Origin: Synanceia verrucosa
Lineage: Eukaryota; Chordata; Actinopteri; Perciformes; Synanceiidae
DNA: 64,000 nucleotides
NCBI GenBank assembly: GCA_029721515.1
Contig: CM056553.1
Span: 12,466,447 to 12,530,446, forward strand
Reading direction: 5' to 3'
The translations under genes were made by a program, and so were the position numbers. Below are positions 35,615-47,203 of this stretch, piece by piece. The notes under the pieces were generated by a model. That model was not told where the DNA came from. It saw nothing but the letters and a program-made list of their open reading frames with translations, and made no database searches. Positions within the stretch are counted from its first letter, which is position 1. The number at the start of each line of letters is the position of its first letter.

Positions 35615-38575
35615 CATGTTTAATATTAATAAACTTTAGATAAACAAATGATTCTTTGCAGGATTCATTGCAGTAGTTTGGGAAAACACATACCCGTTGC
35701 TTAAGAACTGAGAGGTTACTGTTTGAAGGACTGCTTCAAAACCTGAAGACATAGTAGTGGTTTCAACAAAGTCATCAAAATGAGAATATCTACTGAGTGG
35801 GAGGAGATCGACTACATTTTCAGCTGAAGTGTCAGGGCCCAGCTGCAAAATAAATCTCCCCTTTGGGACAGCAATGAGACACTGATGCCAACATGACATG
35901 CAATGACTTCACGCATATGGAGTCTGTTCATAATGTGCAATTTAACACAACGATATGACTGACAACAGAAACATGAGACTCACAAGTCACAACGGTACCT
36001 GGTTCCCATGAGTCGAACCAAGGACAAAAAGCCCCAAGCAAATCAGTCACAATGCAAGTCATTACCCACCCAGCCGCATTTTTGATCTATAAGCTTCTAA
36101 AGAGTCGAGCATAAAATGGGTTCTTTGTGTTTTACAGAGTGGCAGAATATCTGGTGGGTATTTCCCTTGAGTCAGGGGGATGCCTCATACGTACATGACA
36201 GACGCAAAAACAAACGTTCACAGAGATAGACAAAAAGATGGTGACACGCAGAGCCCATTCAAACTGGAAGCATGTATGAGTTTCCTTAGAGTTAAAGTTT
36301 AACGTCCTCTCACTCACTTTTTTCTCTCCCCTTCCACTCTCCTATGACAGAATATGCCCTTTGTTCATGTTCTTTGAGGGAGCGTTGGGGAGCTGGGCTG
36401 CTGGGGCTCTGAGAACGGACATGAATAAATGGACTGTCCTTCGTTGCAGCATGAGGAGAGCAGCCAAACACCCAGAGCAGGAGATCTTGCATTCATTATC
36501 AAAGGGCCTTTTGAGAAAAGGCTTCAGCTACAACTACGGCATGTTTGAAGTGGTGGTTACTCACACGCATGTACAAACCCACATGTATTTGCTCAAGGAT
36601 GTGGTGGATGCATGCACTGGAAATGCCTATTCCACACGCACACACACACATTCTTCTATGTGTCAGGTCCAACAAAACAAGTCACTTCTGTCCATCCAAA
36701 TTACTGCATACCAAATGGACAGTACTAAAGAACTGCACTTTGGAGGGATACTGAAAAGGGGTCTTGCAGACCAGGAAATAAATATTTGATTCAAACGCTG
36801 ACGCTTTTTAGAAAGTGCTGTCTTGTACACTTGAACCATCTGCCCACTTTGAGTTAAATGCTTAAAACGAAAGTCTGAATGGTGTATAGGCTACAAAATG
36901 GATAAAAGAAGAATAAGAACATGTTCTTATTCATTTCCCCAGAAGGCCTGTCTTTTTATTTTCCGCAGCAGTGGGTCTGAGTGGGCCAATGTTAATGTGC
37001 CAATGTGGCTGACTAGGAAATGTTGCTCCCCACTTGGTACTGATGTGTCTCTGCTTCATAGAGGCAGACCAGGCACCCACATCACGCTATGGGATAGTTA
37101 AGCTCTTCTGCAGGTACAATGGTTTTGGCTTACATGAGGTTGCAGCAATTTTAGGAGGATTTTGTAGGAAACAGTGCCTCCAAGGTGCCATCAGCCTCCG
37201 GCTCTGATAAGTGAACCCAATGTGGAAGTGCCCTAAACATTATTTCTCATAGCCAGCAGGTGGCTACTTCTCACTTTTATGATATATTACCTCAGTAAAC
37301 AAGATGAAACAATCAATAGTTTCAATTCTTCTTCATTACAGCATGATGTTTATTTAGTATGATCCAATGACTACCATGTGATTGACAGGTCACTACCACA
37401 ACATTGCTTTTCTTTCGAACTTTAACCCTTTCGCAGTGTGTTTTTATTTCATGAACGTTAATTCTAAAACAAAAAAATCTCTTTTCAGGGTTTGTCTCTC
37501 ATGTCACTGTCACAAAAAACCAAGATGGCGATGACCAAAGTGCCAAACTCAAGGCTTCACAATGACATCAACAAAACTGTCTGTGGGTGTCACATCCCAC
37601 AGTATCTAACAAGGCTACATCACAACAGCACAAAAACAAAATAACAATACACTGTATACACTTTGCAAACACATCGACTGCATAATTCCCTTCTCTTTTC
37701 TTTCCTTAAAATTGGATTTAAAAATGTGTCAATAAAAAATTCATAGCTCCTAATAGCCTGAGTATAATTACAGAAATTACTGCCCATAGTTACCTGATGG
37801 AGATTAATTCAAATACCTATCTTCTAGAATGGTCAGATTACTATTTATGTCCACGGCTCTGTCTCAAAGACCGAATGATTGGATCACAGGGTCTAATCTT
37901 GGTTCTCTGGTGTCTGGATTTGGGAGAGATTTGTTCATGATCACAGCTATTGATTGGACTGTCCTAGACCATCAGAGGCACAATGTGAATTCTAAAAGCT
38001 GAGTCACGTAAAACAGCACACTGTGACTGATGCAGAAAACAAGTTAGAGTCCATGAAATTTGAAAGTTGGATATTAGTATGCACTCTTGTACCAACATAT
38101 ATTCTCCCTGGCTCCTTCTGGAAGGGGTGAACATAATGAAAGGCTTTAGATGATGGTGTGAATTCTGTGTTTGGATTAAAAAAAAAAAATCACGCTTATT
38201 GAAGCTGTATTATATTATATCTCCATTGGAGAAGTGTTGGTTTTCCTCCATGGCCTTTCCCCCCAAAAACTCTCTTTTGTAAAATATTGCTGGATTGGCA
38301 ACTTTACTCCTCGACACCTTGAAGATTGCAGCTGCCTAAAGCACACTTCTAATATCCATCTGAATGAGACTTTATAAAGCACTTAACCAACAAGCCTCTC
38401 TGTTGCTAATCTGAGTATTTATGTTTCTTGTTGTGGTCATCACTGACTGAAATAAACTCCATTAGTGTTTTTTTCTTCTTTCTGTGGTGAGTGGATAAGC
38501 TGCCTTTCTGTTGTTGTGTCAGTTGTAGTGGCCTTGTTGTGGGCTTAACGAGCATCATCGGCCTACACACATGCA

Positions 38576-38578
<3 letters not shown>
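35615..38578. other. No gene recognised over about 3 kb
   Basis: Mixed unique-looking sequence. A plus-strand frame of 142 codons (36361-36789) runs through a CA-rich patch, with no motif and no splice support. A-runs occur near 38180. Confidence 0.5.

Positions 38579-38610
<32 letters not shown>
38579..38610. repeat. (AC)n microsatellite
   Basis: Sixteen perfect AC units. Confidence 0.95.
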
Positions 38611-38613
<3 letters not shown>

Positions 38614-38825
38614 CAGACAACTCTCTTGACTATGAAGTGTTCTAATTAGTGTGGGTAAATACTGGAGCTGATAACAGTGAGCTTGTTTAGAGTCAATAGA
38701 GCTTTCTGCGTGATTGATCTGTTTGTGGAAAGGTCACAGATCGGTGAAACCCGACCGGGATAGATGACTGTGTTGTACAGTTGGTACAGACAAAACTAGT
38801 ATATGTCGATTGCAGAGCTACAAAT

Positions 38826-38905
38826 TAGGGCTGCAGCTATCGAATATTTTAGCAATCGAGTATTCTACCGAATATTCCAGCGATTAATCGAGTATTCGGA
38901 TAAAA
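38826..38905 (+). mobile_element. hAT-type terminal fragment
   Basis: Begins TAGGGCTGCAGCTATCGAAT and continues with repeated tcgagtattc and gattaatcgagtattc units, the ending of a common fish hAT family that I recognise from memory. No matching opposite end was found in the window, so it appears truncated. Confidence 0.65.
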
Positions 38906-39047
38906 TGCACTTTTGCTTAGTTAAAGAGCAATTCTAAATATATAAGTGAAAATAAAACATTTCTCTTAATAATGAAAAACCAACTGGTTTCCTTTTTTAG
39001 AAAAATCACAAAGTGAGTGGGACTGGAGTCAGACAGACAGTGTTAGC

Positions 39048-39165
39048 TCAAAGTTCAGTTCACATATATAAAAATGAACTAATTCACGTTCATAGTTCAC
39101 TTTTTAAAAAAAAAAAAAAAAGAACAAAGTTCACAGTCCTAAAAACTGAACTAGTTCACGTTTGT
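39048..39165. repeat. GAACTAGTTCA-type palindromic repeat fragment
   Basis: Several variants of the palindrome-like unit tgaactagttcacg and agttcac flank a 16-base A-run. I recognise it as a fragment of a fish transposon end. The class is uncertain. Confidence 0.5.
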
Positions 39166-39289
39166 TTCATTTTTTTTTAATAAATCAGACAATATGTCAC
39201 TCAATAGAGGCTCTGCTTAACCATTCATCAGCTGTAAATCACTGCCACTCCAAAACTAGTCAAATTATTGTATCAATAAATCACAGCAC

Positions 39290-39480
39290 CGTATAGCTCA
39301 GTGGCACCGGGTGGCTCCACGACATTTTATTATTTTATTTAACTTTTATTTTGCTCGGTTAGTCGGTCGAGAACTAACTCTCATTTAAAATGATGACCTG
39401 GACACAGGCTCCGGACTCAGCACAGGACTCGCTCAGTGGTACCGGCTTGCTCAGTGACACTTTTTTTATTTATTTTATTT
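39290..39480 (+). repeat. Diverged direct duplication
   Basis: Two segments share gctcagtgg(c/t)accgg followed by a T/A-rich ttttattattttattt-like tract, starting at about 39297 and 39430. They probably belong to an unidentified repeat. Confidence 0.5.
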
Positions 39481-39507
39481 TGATAGGGACACCAGGCTGG
39501 CTCCGAC

Positions 39508-39704
39508 AAGTATCCCTGGCTGCAGTACGGAGCTCTGGGCGTGCCTCATTGTGGGGCGGAGTTAAACATTTAACATTTAACATTGAGCCTGCCCATTGGC
39601 TAGAGTGTTAGGCTTAGGGGATCACATTGGGTTAGGCATAACACATCTGATGCTCAACGTTGAGCCACGCCCTGAGCTCCAGGCTGCAGCCAGGGGCTAC
39701 TCGG
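39508..39704. mobile_element. Foldback (hairpin) element
   Basis: The arms 39508-39548 and 39661-39704 are inverted copies of about 41-44 bp. They share CCTGGCTGCAG, GGAGCTC and GGGCGTG, at roughly 85% identity judged by eye. The loop of about 112 bp contains tandem acatttaacattt. It has no coding capacity. It is probably a MITE, or the ends of one. Confidence 0.75.
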
Positions 39705-39980
39705 CTCCGAGGCATTGGACTGTCTCCGTGGCGTAAATGTATAAATCTCCGCCAAGTGCTCTGCAACACTAGCTTCAGCATCAGCCATACTGGAGAGTCA
39801 CAGAGACTGTCATAGTGTTTGCCATAAACAGTGTCATAAAACACATAAAAAAAGGTTGGTCTTCCATAAATGCATTTCATAACTTTTCTCCGTTATCAGT
39901 TTGGAGGAAATTTCAAGGTTCCTTCTGCACTCATCTCACTTGTTGCTTGAAAAAGTTGCATTACTCCACAAGATATGTAT
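39705..39980. other. Unassigned sequence between elements
   Basis: No gene or clear repeat seen. It lies between the foldback and a hAT-like element. Confidence 0.4.
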
Positions 39981-40855
39981 CTAAACAGCAGAGGTGATTT
40001 CTCTAAGACTGCAAAGGAAGGTCAGCTTCCCCTAAAATGTCAATAATTAAATGGTCAAATATGTACGGTTGTGTTAACATTTGACTACAAATGCGTTACG
40101 TTCATCTCGAAGACAAGTTCGGTCAGAATCAGCTACTTTTCACAAGTCGACAAATCGAGTCGATGTTGTTAACTTCTCATACATTCCCATATCGCCGTTT
40201 TCTTATACGGTTTATGGTCAATGCAATCCAGTAACCCAGGCAACAACCCTGCTCTGCAAAACATCATGTTACAGTTGCTGTGGCAACATTAGTTCCATTA
40301 TAAAAACTATATATGACACCTGTAGAAGCTGAGCATCCATGCACTTCAATAGGACTGAATGGAACAGTTTTCTCATTGTCTTGAAACTTGACAGTCATTG
40401 GATCAATGCCACTATTTTGTCCTGTCCCCAGACGCTCAGCATCTCTGGGGGTGAATGGAGCTGTGGGCGGGCCTCAGCTGGCCTGGAAGCTGAGCTTCCG
40501 CAAGATGATTGGAAGATCAGTTGAAAGGCTGAATCCCCTTTTGATTGACAGGTATTTTGAGATATACACCCTCACTTGACAGCTCAGCTCTGTCCCATCG
40601 CGGATTTTGCAAGCGAAGTTGAAAGACAAACTGCAACCCATATGATGGTATTTGCTCTGCGAAATTACTTATTCATTTCTTACACTGTAAATAAAACACA
40701 CTCATAGTGTTTCCTTGTTTCAGTTTAACATAATTTCAACATTTCCTCGTTCGAGTTTAATATCATTTCATTAGATTGGTTTGTCGAATTTTATAATATA
40801 AGCCAACAACAAGCTTCCCCTCTTTGAAAGACCAGCAGCCGCCACTGTTAAGCAG
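39981..40855. mobile_element. hAT-type non-autonomous element with 8-bp target duplication
   Basis: The element (39989-40847, 859 bp) starts CAGAGGTGATTTCTCTAAGA. Its other end, in reverse complement, starts CAGTGGCGGCTGCTGGTC and continues into TTTCAAAGAGGGGAAGC, comparable with gcaaaggaaggtcagcttcc at the left end. The flanks are ctaaacag (39981-39988) and ttaagcag (40848-40855), 6 of 8 bases identical, as expected of an aged hAT target duplication. No transposase frame remains. Terminal CAGNGG and 8-bp duplications are family characteristics; the fit here is by eye. Confidence 0.75.
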
Positions 40856-41408
40856 ATGTTTTGACTTTGTGGTGTTGAAGCTGACATGATGCCTAGTCAG
40901 TTGGCAGCTGCTGTTCTTAATGTTATCACTTGTTAGCACCTATCTCATTACATGTTACAAGTTTGCATGACTTTTCATTGGATTTATCAATGGTTCACAA
41001 CAAAAGGTCATTTTTTCCTGATATCTGATCCCATATTTCTGGAAACATCCCTAGTTATCAATATTTTAATAATTTCTTGTGGCGAAAGACAAAAGGTCCA
41101 AAATAAAATTAATGAGACACTACACCCATACTATATGACACGACTAAGCCACAGTTCTTCCTGTGTGACTGCAGCAGAATAGAAATTAGATCATAGCAAA
41201 AGGAGACCATACTTTTCTCTGGGTTGTGGACTGTTTTGTGTTTTTCTCTGGTCTAACATGATTTGCCTGAATTTTGTCTTAAATTTGACAGCAACACATT
41301 TCAAGTGGGTTTTACATTTTCATGCATTCAAATTCTGTACACTATCAAAATGGCTGACCTTAAGTCAGTGTTAAATATCTGAAATAATATTGCAAGAGCT
41401 TTAGTAAG
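40856..41408. other. No gene recognised
   Basis: AT-rich sequence with no feature seen. Confidence 0.5.
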
Positions 41409-41944
41409 TGCGCTTTTCCAAAGGCACGGTACGGTACCGTACTGCACAGCTCTATAAGGCTGTGGCGCTTTTCCACTGGTACCTGGTACTAGATACTTTT
41501 TTTCGTACCTCCTCAGACCTGGTTCCAAGCGAGCCGAAGCGATATTAAAAAGCGACGTCAGCCGACTGCCTTCCACTGATTGGCCAACGAGTGTCGTCAT
41601 TGGAAGCGTAATTGGAAGCGCGATGTCCGACTAGACTGTAAAAGCCAACACAACTCGACACTACCATTTTTAAAACCCGGCAGCTGCTTAGCTATTTTTA
41701 CAGGAGAAAATGGCATCGCAGAAAACAACGCCATGGTCGGTCATTTGTGATAAGGGTGTTGTTCTTATTCTTTCTGTTTTTTTGTGTCGCATGTAAATGA
41801 CGTCATGGCAGTTTCTGCCCTCGCTGTGGAGGTACTATGAGGTACTCAGTTGTAATGGAAAAGCACCAAAACTGGGCCGTACGGTGCTGTACTATACCAT
41901 GCCATTCCGTGCCGTTACTGTGTAGTAACGGCACGGAAAAGGCC
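41409..41944. mobile_element. MITE with nested inverted ends
   Basis: The ends carry inverted copies of a (g)cgcttttcca and ggcacgg motif: cgcttttccaaaggcacggt at the left and, in reverse complement, ggccttttccgtgccgttac at the right. A second, inner pair is gcgcttttccactggtacc and ggtgcttttccattacaac. The layout is typical of a widespread fish DNA-transposon family. A 28-codon frame starting MASQKTTPWSV at 41710, in good start context, might be a leftover of a transposon gene, but this is speculation. The superfamily is not assigned. Confidence 0.7.
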
Positions 41945-42538
41945 ATAAGATAGGCCTACTCTGAATACTGCAGCTGCATCACAACAGGGTCTGTTAGACT
42001 GCATTGATTATTACTGAGGGGAACCACATAGTAGGGAGGGGAGAAGAGACAAAAAGAGGAAGTAGAGGGGAACAATGTGAAACTGTAAAAGAAGAGAAGA
42101 AAACAGGAGCGATGGAAAGGAGAAACATGGAAAAAAGGTGAGATGTAGAGAGGAGAGAACATCCTCTCTGGGAGCAGGAAGTCTAATCCCTAAACGGGGC
42201 TGATTAAGTGCATGTCACAAAATGATGCCTGTTGATGAGGCATGGCCTCAAGCAGAACAACAATCCACTTAAAGAGATCAGACACTCACACAGATTTCAT
42301 GTTATGAATACCTAGCATGCATACACACAACATCACATTTGATTATATATCATGCCAAGATAAAACATCATTTGTGATATTTCCAAAGCTTGCGTGTTCA
42401 GTTAGAGCTAAAGAATTACATGTTGACCTTTTACTATATTAAAGCAGCAACACTGTGATGCAGTTATATTTAGTACAGTAGAGAGCGAATCACATACAGA
42501 AATCTAGAGCGAGATAAGAACAGATAAATACACCTGAC
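41945..42538. other. No gene recognised
   Basis: AT-rich sequence with a GA-rich purine patch at about 42015-42175. Confidence 0.5.
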
Positions 42539-42558
42539 CACACACACACACACACACA
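42539..42558. repeat. (CA)n microsatellite
   Basis: Ten perfect CA units. Confidence 0.9.
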
Positions 42559-44575
42559 GGCTACAGATTATAATTTCCCATAACAAAACATATAAAAATG
42601 CCGTCTAATTGTCTTCTTTACATGACACAACAAAACCCTGGTGAAACAGACACTTAGATTTGATGGGGATTATATATCCATAGTGCCATCTAGTGTCTCA
42701 CACAAAAAACACATACAACCACATGAGAGTCTTGCTGCCACGGACACTGTCTCCAATGTAAAGACTTTTTTTCAGGCAACACACAACAGACGCTGGCATT
42801 AAATGAAGCATTTCATTCTCTTTAAAAGATCTTATTTCTACACAAGAAATCAAAGGCTTTATGACAGTCAACAACAGCAACATTTGTACACATAATATGC
42901 TAAAATCCTAAAGTATGTACAAACAAAATCAATTAGAAGAAATAGAGATTCAAATAAAAGCAGCTGAAAAAACTGAGAGAACAGATATGGAGAGCAGCTG
43001 CAATGATTTAAAAGAGCGAGAGCCATCTGCAGCTCTTATGAGATTAACTACATTAACACAAATAATTCCAATAAGTAAAATGACTCCTAACATGATAACT
43101 TGTGGATGCATTAAATCATTATGTCAGTAATTACGTTATTTGATCAGTATGTGGTAATGATGATTAATCTGACAATTAATTCAGATTCCTCGTAGCTGCT
43201 GTTTAAATATTTTAGAGCTGTCTTCCTTAAATAGAAAAGCAAAAAAATATTTAATGACATCACACATCAGCTGAATTTGCAAAGTCACAAAGTAAACATG
43301 CAATAAAAGCAGCAAATGTAAAAATATTCATAAACCGGCTACATAGCAGCAAAATATGTTAGTGACACGTTTACCTCATTGTTATGACAAATTTCTAAGT
43401 TTAAAGCATCACCGGAGAAAGTAAAGATGAATAAAATATCATGAGACTGAGGGAAGATTTCTTCTTACACCAGAGAACATGAAAAATTCATTTCCCCTTA
43501 CACTTGGACACGGTACTGTCAGATATTCCTAATCGTTCAAATATTTTTGTCACCGTGACGCAAATGTTCCCGTCAAGCTAAATTTTAGAGCTGTGTATCA
43601 AAATAAAGTGCTTCCTGATGCTGCACTCTCACACAAACATGCAGTTTTATGTGCATAGCAAAAACATATGAACACGTCACCTACTGCAGAAAATATGTCA
43701 GTGAAATGATAACACAGGCTGTATTCTGCAGGACTGAATAGCAGCGATATGGGAGCTGTTGCTGCTGGAATTCAATATACTGTGAAATCCATTGTGAAGC
43801 AGACCTCTATATTTAGGGAGTATATAAAGGCCACAGCTTTGCATGTCTGTGAGTGTGTATACAGTGTAATTGCTGCTGAGGATATTGAGCTTATGGGGGC
43901 ACCCGCTGTGTACCAAACTCCCTCCTCACTCCCCCTCTGCCTTCCTATCAGTGTCGTCCCTCCATCTGTTTCATCATCTCTTCCCTGTCCTCTGGACTGC
44001 ATCACTCTCCAGTGTCTACTCTGCTCTACTTCACCAGTCCCTCCGGGATTTAAATGACTTCAGTGGCTGGACTGTTTTCGGCTAATTGAAACGCTTCTTG
44101 TACCTACTGACTATGGCTTGCATGAGATTAAAATGATCTCTGATCCTTGCTGGTATAAAACCCCTTATTCTACTTGATTTTCATTCCTGTTAATTACAGT
44201 ATTTGGCCTTGAATATATGTTTAAAAATAAGGAAATATGTCATGGAAATTGCTATTAACAGGCATGTATGCAATAGACATATTATCAACTATGGGCTATA
44301 GCTTAATAATTACATTTTTGTCACTATCATAACATCTACCATAGATTATTTTTTCAGCTACTAAACCCTTCTTTATACTGACATCCCAAAATGGGACACA
44401 GAGATGTTCTTGGCGGCTCTCATAAACAAACTCGATTCTTTGGCTGGATTTTCAAAAGATTTATGTTTTTCCTTTTTCTTTCCTCATGCACTTTCCTAGA
44501 GCATCTTGAAAGAGATGTCATTAATTATTAGTATCTCCCTTGTCCAGAGATTTGTGTGTGACAGATTGAGAATAG
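42559..44575. other. No gene recognised
   Basis: AT-rich, unique-looking sequence. A pyrimidine-rich, GC-richer patch at about 43900-44045 has open frames on both strands but no motif. Confidence 0.5.
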
Positions 44576-45006
44576 GGGCCTCATTACAGAAAAATATCTT
44601 AACAACTTGTCTTATCTTAACTTAAATGTCAAAGATAGGAAAAAAATCTCCCTACTACTCCTACTCCTAAACTCATGTCTCAATAGTTTTAATTTTATTT
44701 TATTTCTGGGAAATTGTAAATAAAGCATCATCATCATAGTAGCCTTCGTTCATTATGTTTTGGCATTCATATTGTTCCCTACCTTGATTGCTGCTGCCAC
44801 ACAGACCTTATTTTTAGACCTTAAATTTAATAATTATTAAGGACATTCTAACTTTTCCATTCTAACTTAGGAATCCTAACAAATAATTAAAAAAGTTAAA
44901 CAAGAAATAAAAAATAGTTGTCCTAAATGCAGTTAGGAAACATCATCCTAAGTGTCATCCTAAATAGAGAGGATGTTAGACAGGAAGTTTCTGTAAAGAG
45001 GCCTCT
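44576..45006. mobile_element. MITE-like element with inverted ends
   Basis: The left end ggggcctcattacagaaa and the reverse complement of the right end (aggcctctttacagaaac) agree at nearly all positions over about 17 bases. The subterminal parts are also related (tcctaac-rich strings on one side, gttagga-rich on the other). The interior is AT-rich and non-coding. Target duplication is not evident. Confidence 0.65.
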
Positions 45007-45917
45007 GGTGTACGTCTCCTGTGGGCTGGCAGTGATGGGTAAACACTAAAACGCTACCCTAATTCAAGAATAAAAGGAACTCGTCACACCAGGGGACAGC
45101 TCAAACTGTCGCTGCGAGATGCAGATACAAAAACATGCTTCAAAAACAGGCTGCTGAGGAAATGTGTGAAAACATTATCTGAATATGACATCAACATTTC
45201 ATATGCCGAGGGAGGCTGCGAACAAGCTATTACAGGAGAAGCAAAATTTGTTTTGATCCATTCAGGTGGATAAGTAATGAAAATTCAAACTCGGACAAGT
45301 GACTCAAAAAGAGACTCGTTTCCCAATTTTGTTCCTGAGAACACAGATAAACTTGGCCTTCTTGTAGTTCTTATGGAGTTTTTTTTACACAGTCTGTAAA
45401 TCATCCTGATGGATTCCCTGCGCTGAAATGCATCAGAGAAATAATGACCTTTTTTTTTAACAGTGTTGCAGAGTTTTCATATTCAATCATTTCCTACTCC
45501 ATCACAGGTGGCTGCTGAAATAGCGACAACACATTCTTCCTACAAGGTCACACACATACACCACACAAAGACATAGAAAATGAGGTAAAAGATTAATTGA
45601 GTATTTCTAGTTTGAATAATATGGGACTTTCTGGAATGGGCCCCTCATCCTCCACCTCAGGAGTTGAGCAGCCTTTAATTCTCACCAGCTTTTATTTTTC
45701 CGAGCAGTGTTAGCCTCAATATTACCTGAGGTTAAATAGTCAAGGCTGTTGAATGGCTGCCAAGCAAAGGAAACAAACACGCTCTGTACACTTTGAGATC
45801 CGGCTCTCTTTGATGTGAGTAATACTTCATTATGTTTTTCATAACTAATTAATTTCAGGGCTGGACATGGTCACCATGACAAAATACTATTAAAATCCTT
45901 ATTATGAATAATAATTG
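45007..45917. other. No gene recognised
   Basis: AT-rich, unique-looking sequence with a T-run near 45449-45458. Confidence 0.5.
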
Positions 45918-46085
45918 GACATTTTGAGAAACATGCTTTTTCACTTTCATGCTTAGAATGTGTGTAGAAGTCAAATGAGGAGGTTTATACCACTCTCCCA
46001 TATGTATGCTCAATATGAAGCAGCCAGGAGACTGCGAGGTTAGCTTAGCTTAGCATTAACAATGGAAACAGTCTGGCTTCTTGTA
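45918..46085 (+). repeat. Abundant teleost interspersed repeat
   Basis: Order of recognisable parts: ttttgagaaacatgcttttt, aggtttataccactctccca, gctcaatatgaagcagccag, gaggttagcttagcttagca, and aatggaaacagtctggcttc. I recognise this as a diverged copy of a very common fish repeat. Its class is not assigned. Confidence 0.7.
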
Positions 46086-46287
46086 AACATTTAAAGGGGA
46101 AGTGCTGTTTTTTTGTTTTTTTGTTTTTACATATTGGACCTTATTTCTGGGATAAAATACTACTATTTACTAACCCATTTCACTTTGGAGTCATTTGGAG
46201 TATTTCTGATGATCTTAGATTTGATAATATCCATTTAAGAGGAGTGAAGCGGGCACTGAAATGCAGCCAGTAAATGAAACAAACTTG
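46086..46287. other. No feature recognised
   Basis: Short spacer between two repeats, containing a T-rich run near 46107-46129. Confidence 0.4.
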
Positions 46288-46417
46288 TCCGTTTCTTTCA
46301 TTTGAGCTATTCAGTGTTTTCACAGACATAGTACAAACCGTTCTGTGCATCATGAAAGATGACTCAAAATGGGCAAAAACGCCATTTTTATGAAACGGAT
46401 GACACTCAAAGAGTTAA
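46288..46417 (-). mobile_element. TTAA-flanked element family A, terminal fragment
   Basis: This aligns with the end of the 19.9-kb copy: both contain ttctttcatttgag(t/c)tattca, catagtacaaa and gatgactcaaaatgg(g/c)caaaaac. It ends gacactcaaagag followed by TTAA at 46414-46417, matching the family's terminal repeat. The other end is missing, so it is a truncated copy. Confidence 0.8.
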
Positions 46418-47111
46418 TCAACATATTAATCACTGATGAAAATGTTACTTTGCTCCATTCCTCAGCTTTATTCCTAAAACATGATTTTAGCACAGGCAAG
46501 CGTGAACGACCGATTCCAATATTCTGTGACCGTTACTAAAAATAGTAACTACTACTATAGTAATTACTATTTTAATCATCTAATCAGAAATGAACACAGC
46601 CACCATTACAGCCTATGATACCACAGTTAGCATCAAGTACCAGAATGATGCAGCATCCAGAGGAGCATGATATGTCAGATGCTGATGCAATGTTTCATCA
46701 CCAATTGTCCACAGAATAAACTGTGTTTTGGATCCAGTCAGAAAAATTCAATGGAAATCTTTCTGAGCACGGTGCTTTTTTATCTCATTGCCTGCAGTAG
46801 GTGAGATGAACGGTTATGTGAACGCATATAATATATATAGATATCAAACACTATCACCAGGAAAATAGCCTTTAACCAATCCACTTGGGTCTCTCAACTC
46901 TGATGTGTGTTAAGGGGGAGATTAGTCACACAGGCCGCGGTGCTGCGATAAAACTGTAACATAAAGGCTTCTTATCTCGATCATTCAAACACAATAATCA
47001 TCAACACCATAGTTTTATACTTCAGCACAAACACTCAGGCACATTCAGAGTAGTGTATGGCATCTTTCTGATAACCAGACTCAAAACGCTCTGCTGGAAT
47101 GAAAGTGATTT
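46418..47111. other. No gene recognised
   Basis: AT-rich, unique-looking sequence. Confidence 0.5.
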
Positions 47112-47176
47112 TTTTTTTTTTTTTTAAATCTTACATCACAGCCTTAACTCAGCTGCAGAATGCTGGGGGTGGTAAG

Positions 47177-47203
47177 GATGATGATGATGATGATGATGAT
47201 GAT
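47177..47203. repeat. (GAT)9 microsatellite
   Basis: Nine perfect GAT units preceded by a T-run (47109-47126) and followed by a G-run (near 47211-47219). A frame through them reads as a run of Asp or Met, a repeat artefact. Confidence 0.95.

Noticed and set aside
36361..36789. A 142-codon plus-strand open frame
   Set aside because: Contains a His/Thr-rich CA-derived patch, no domain, no splice support.
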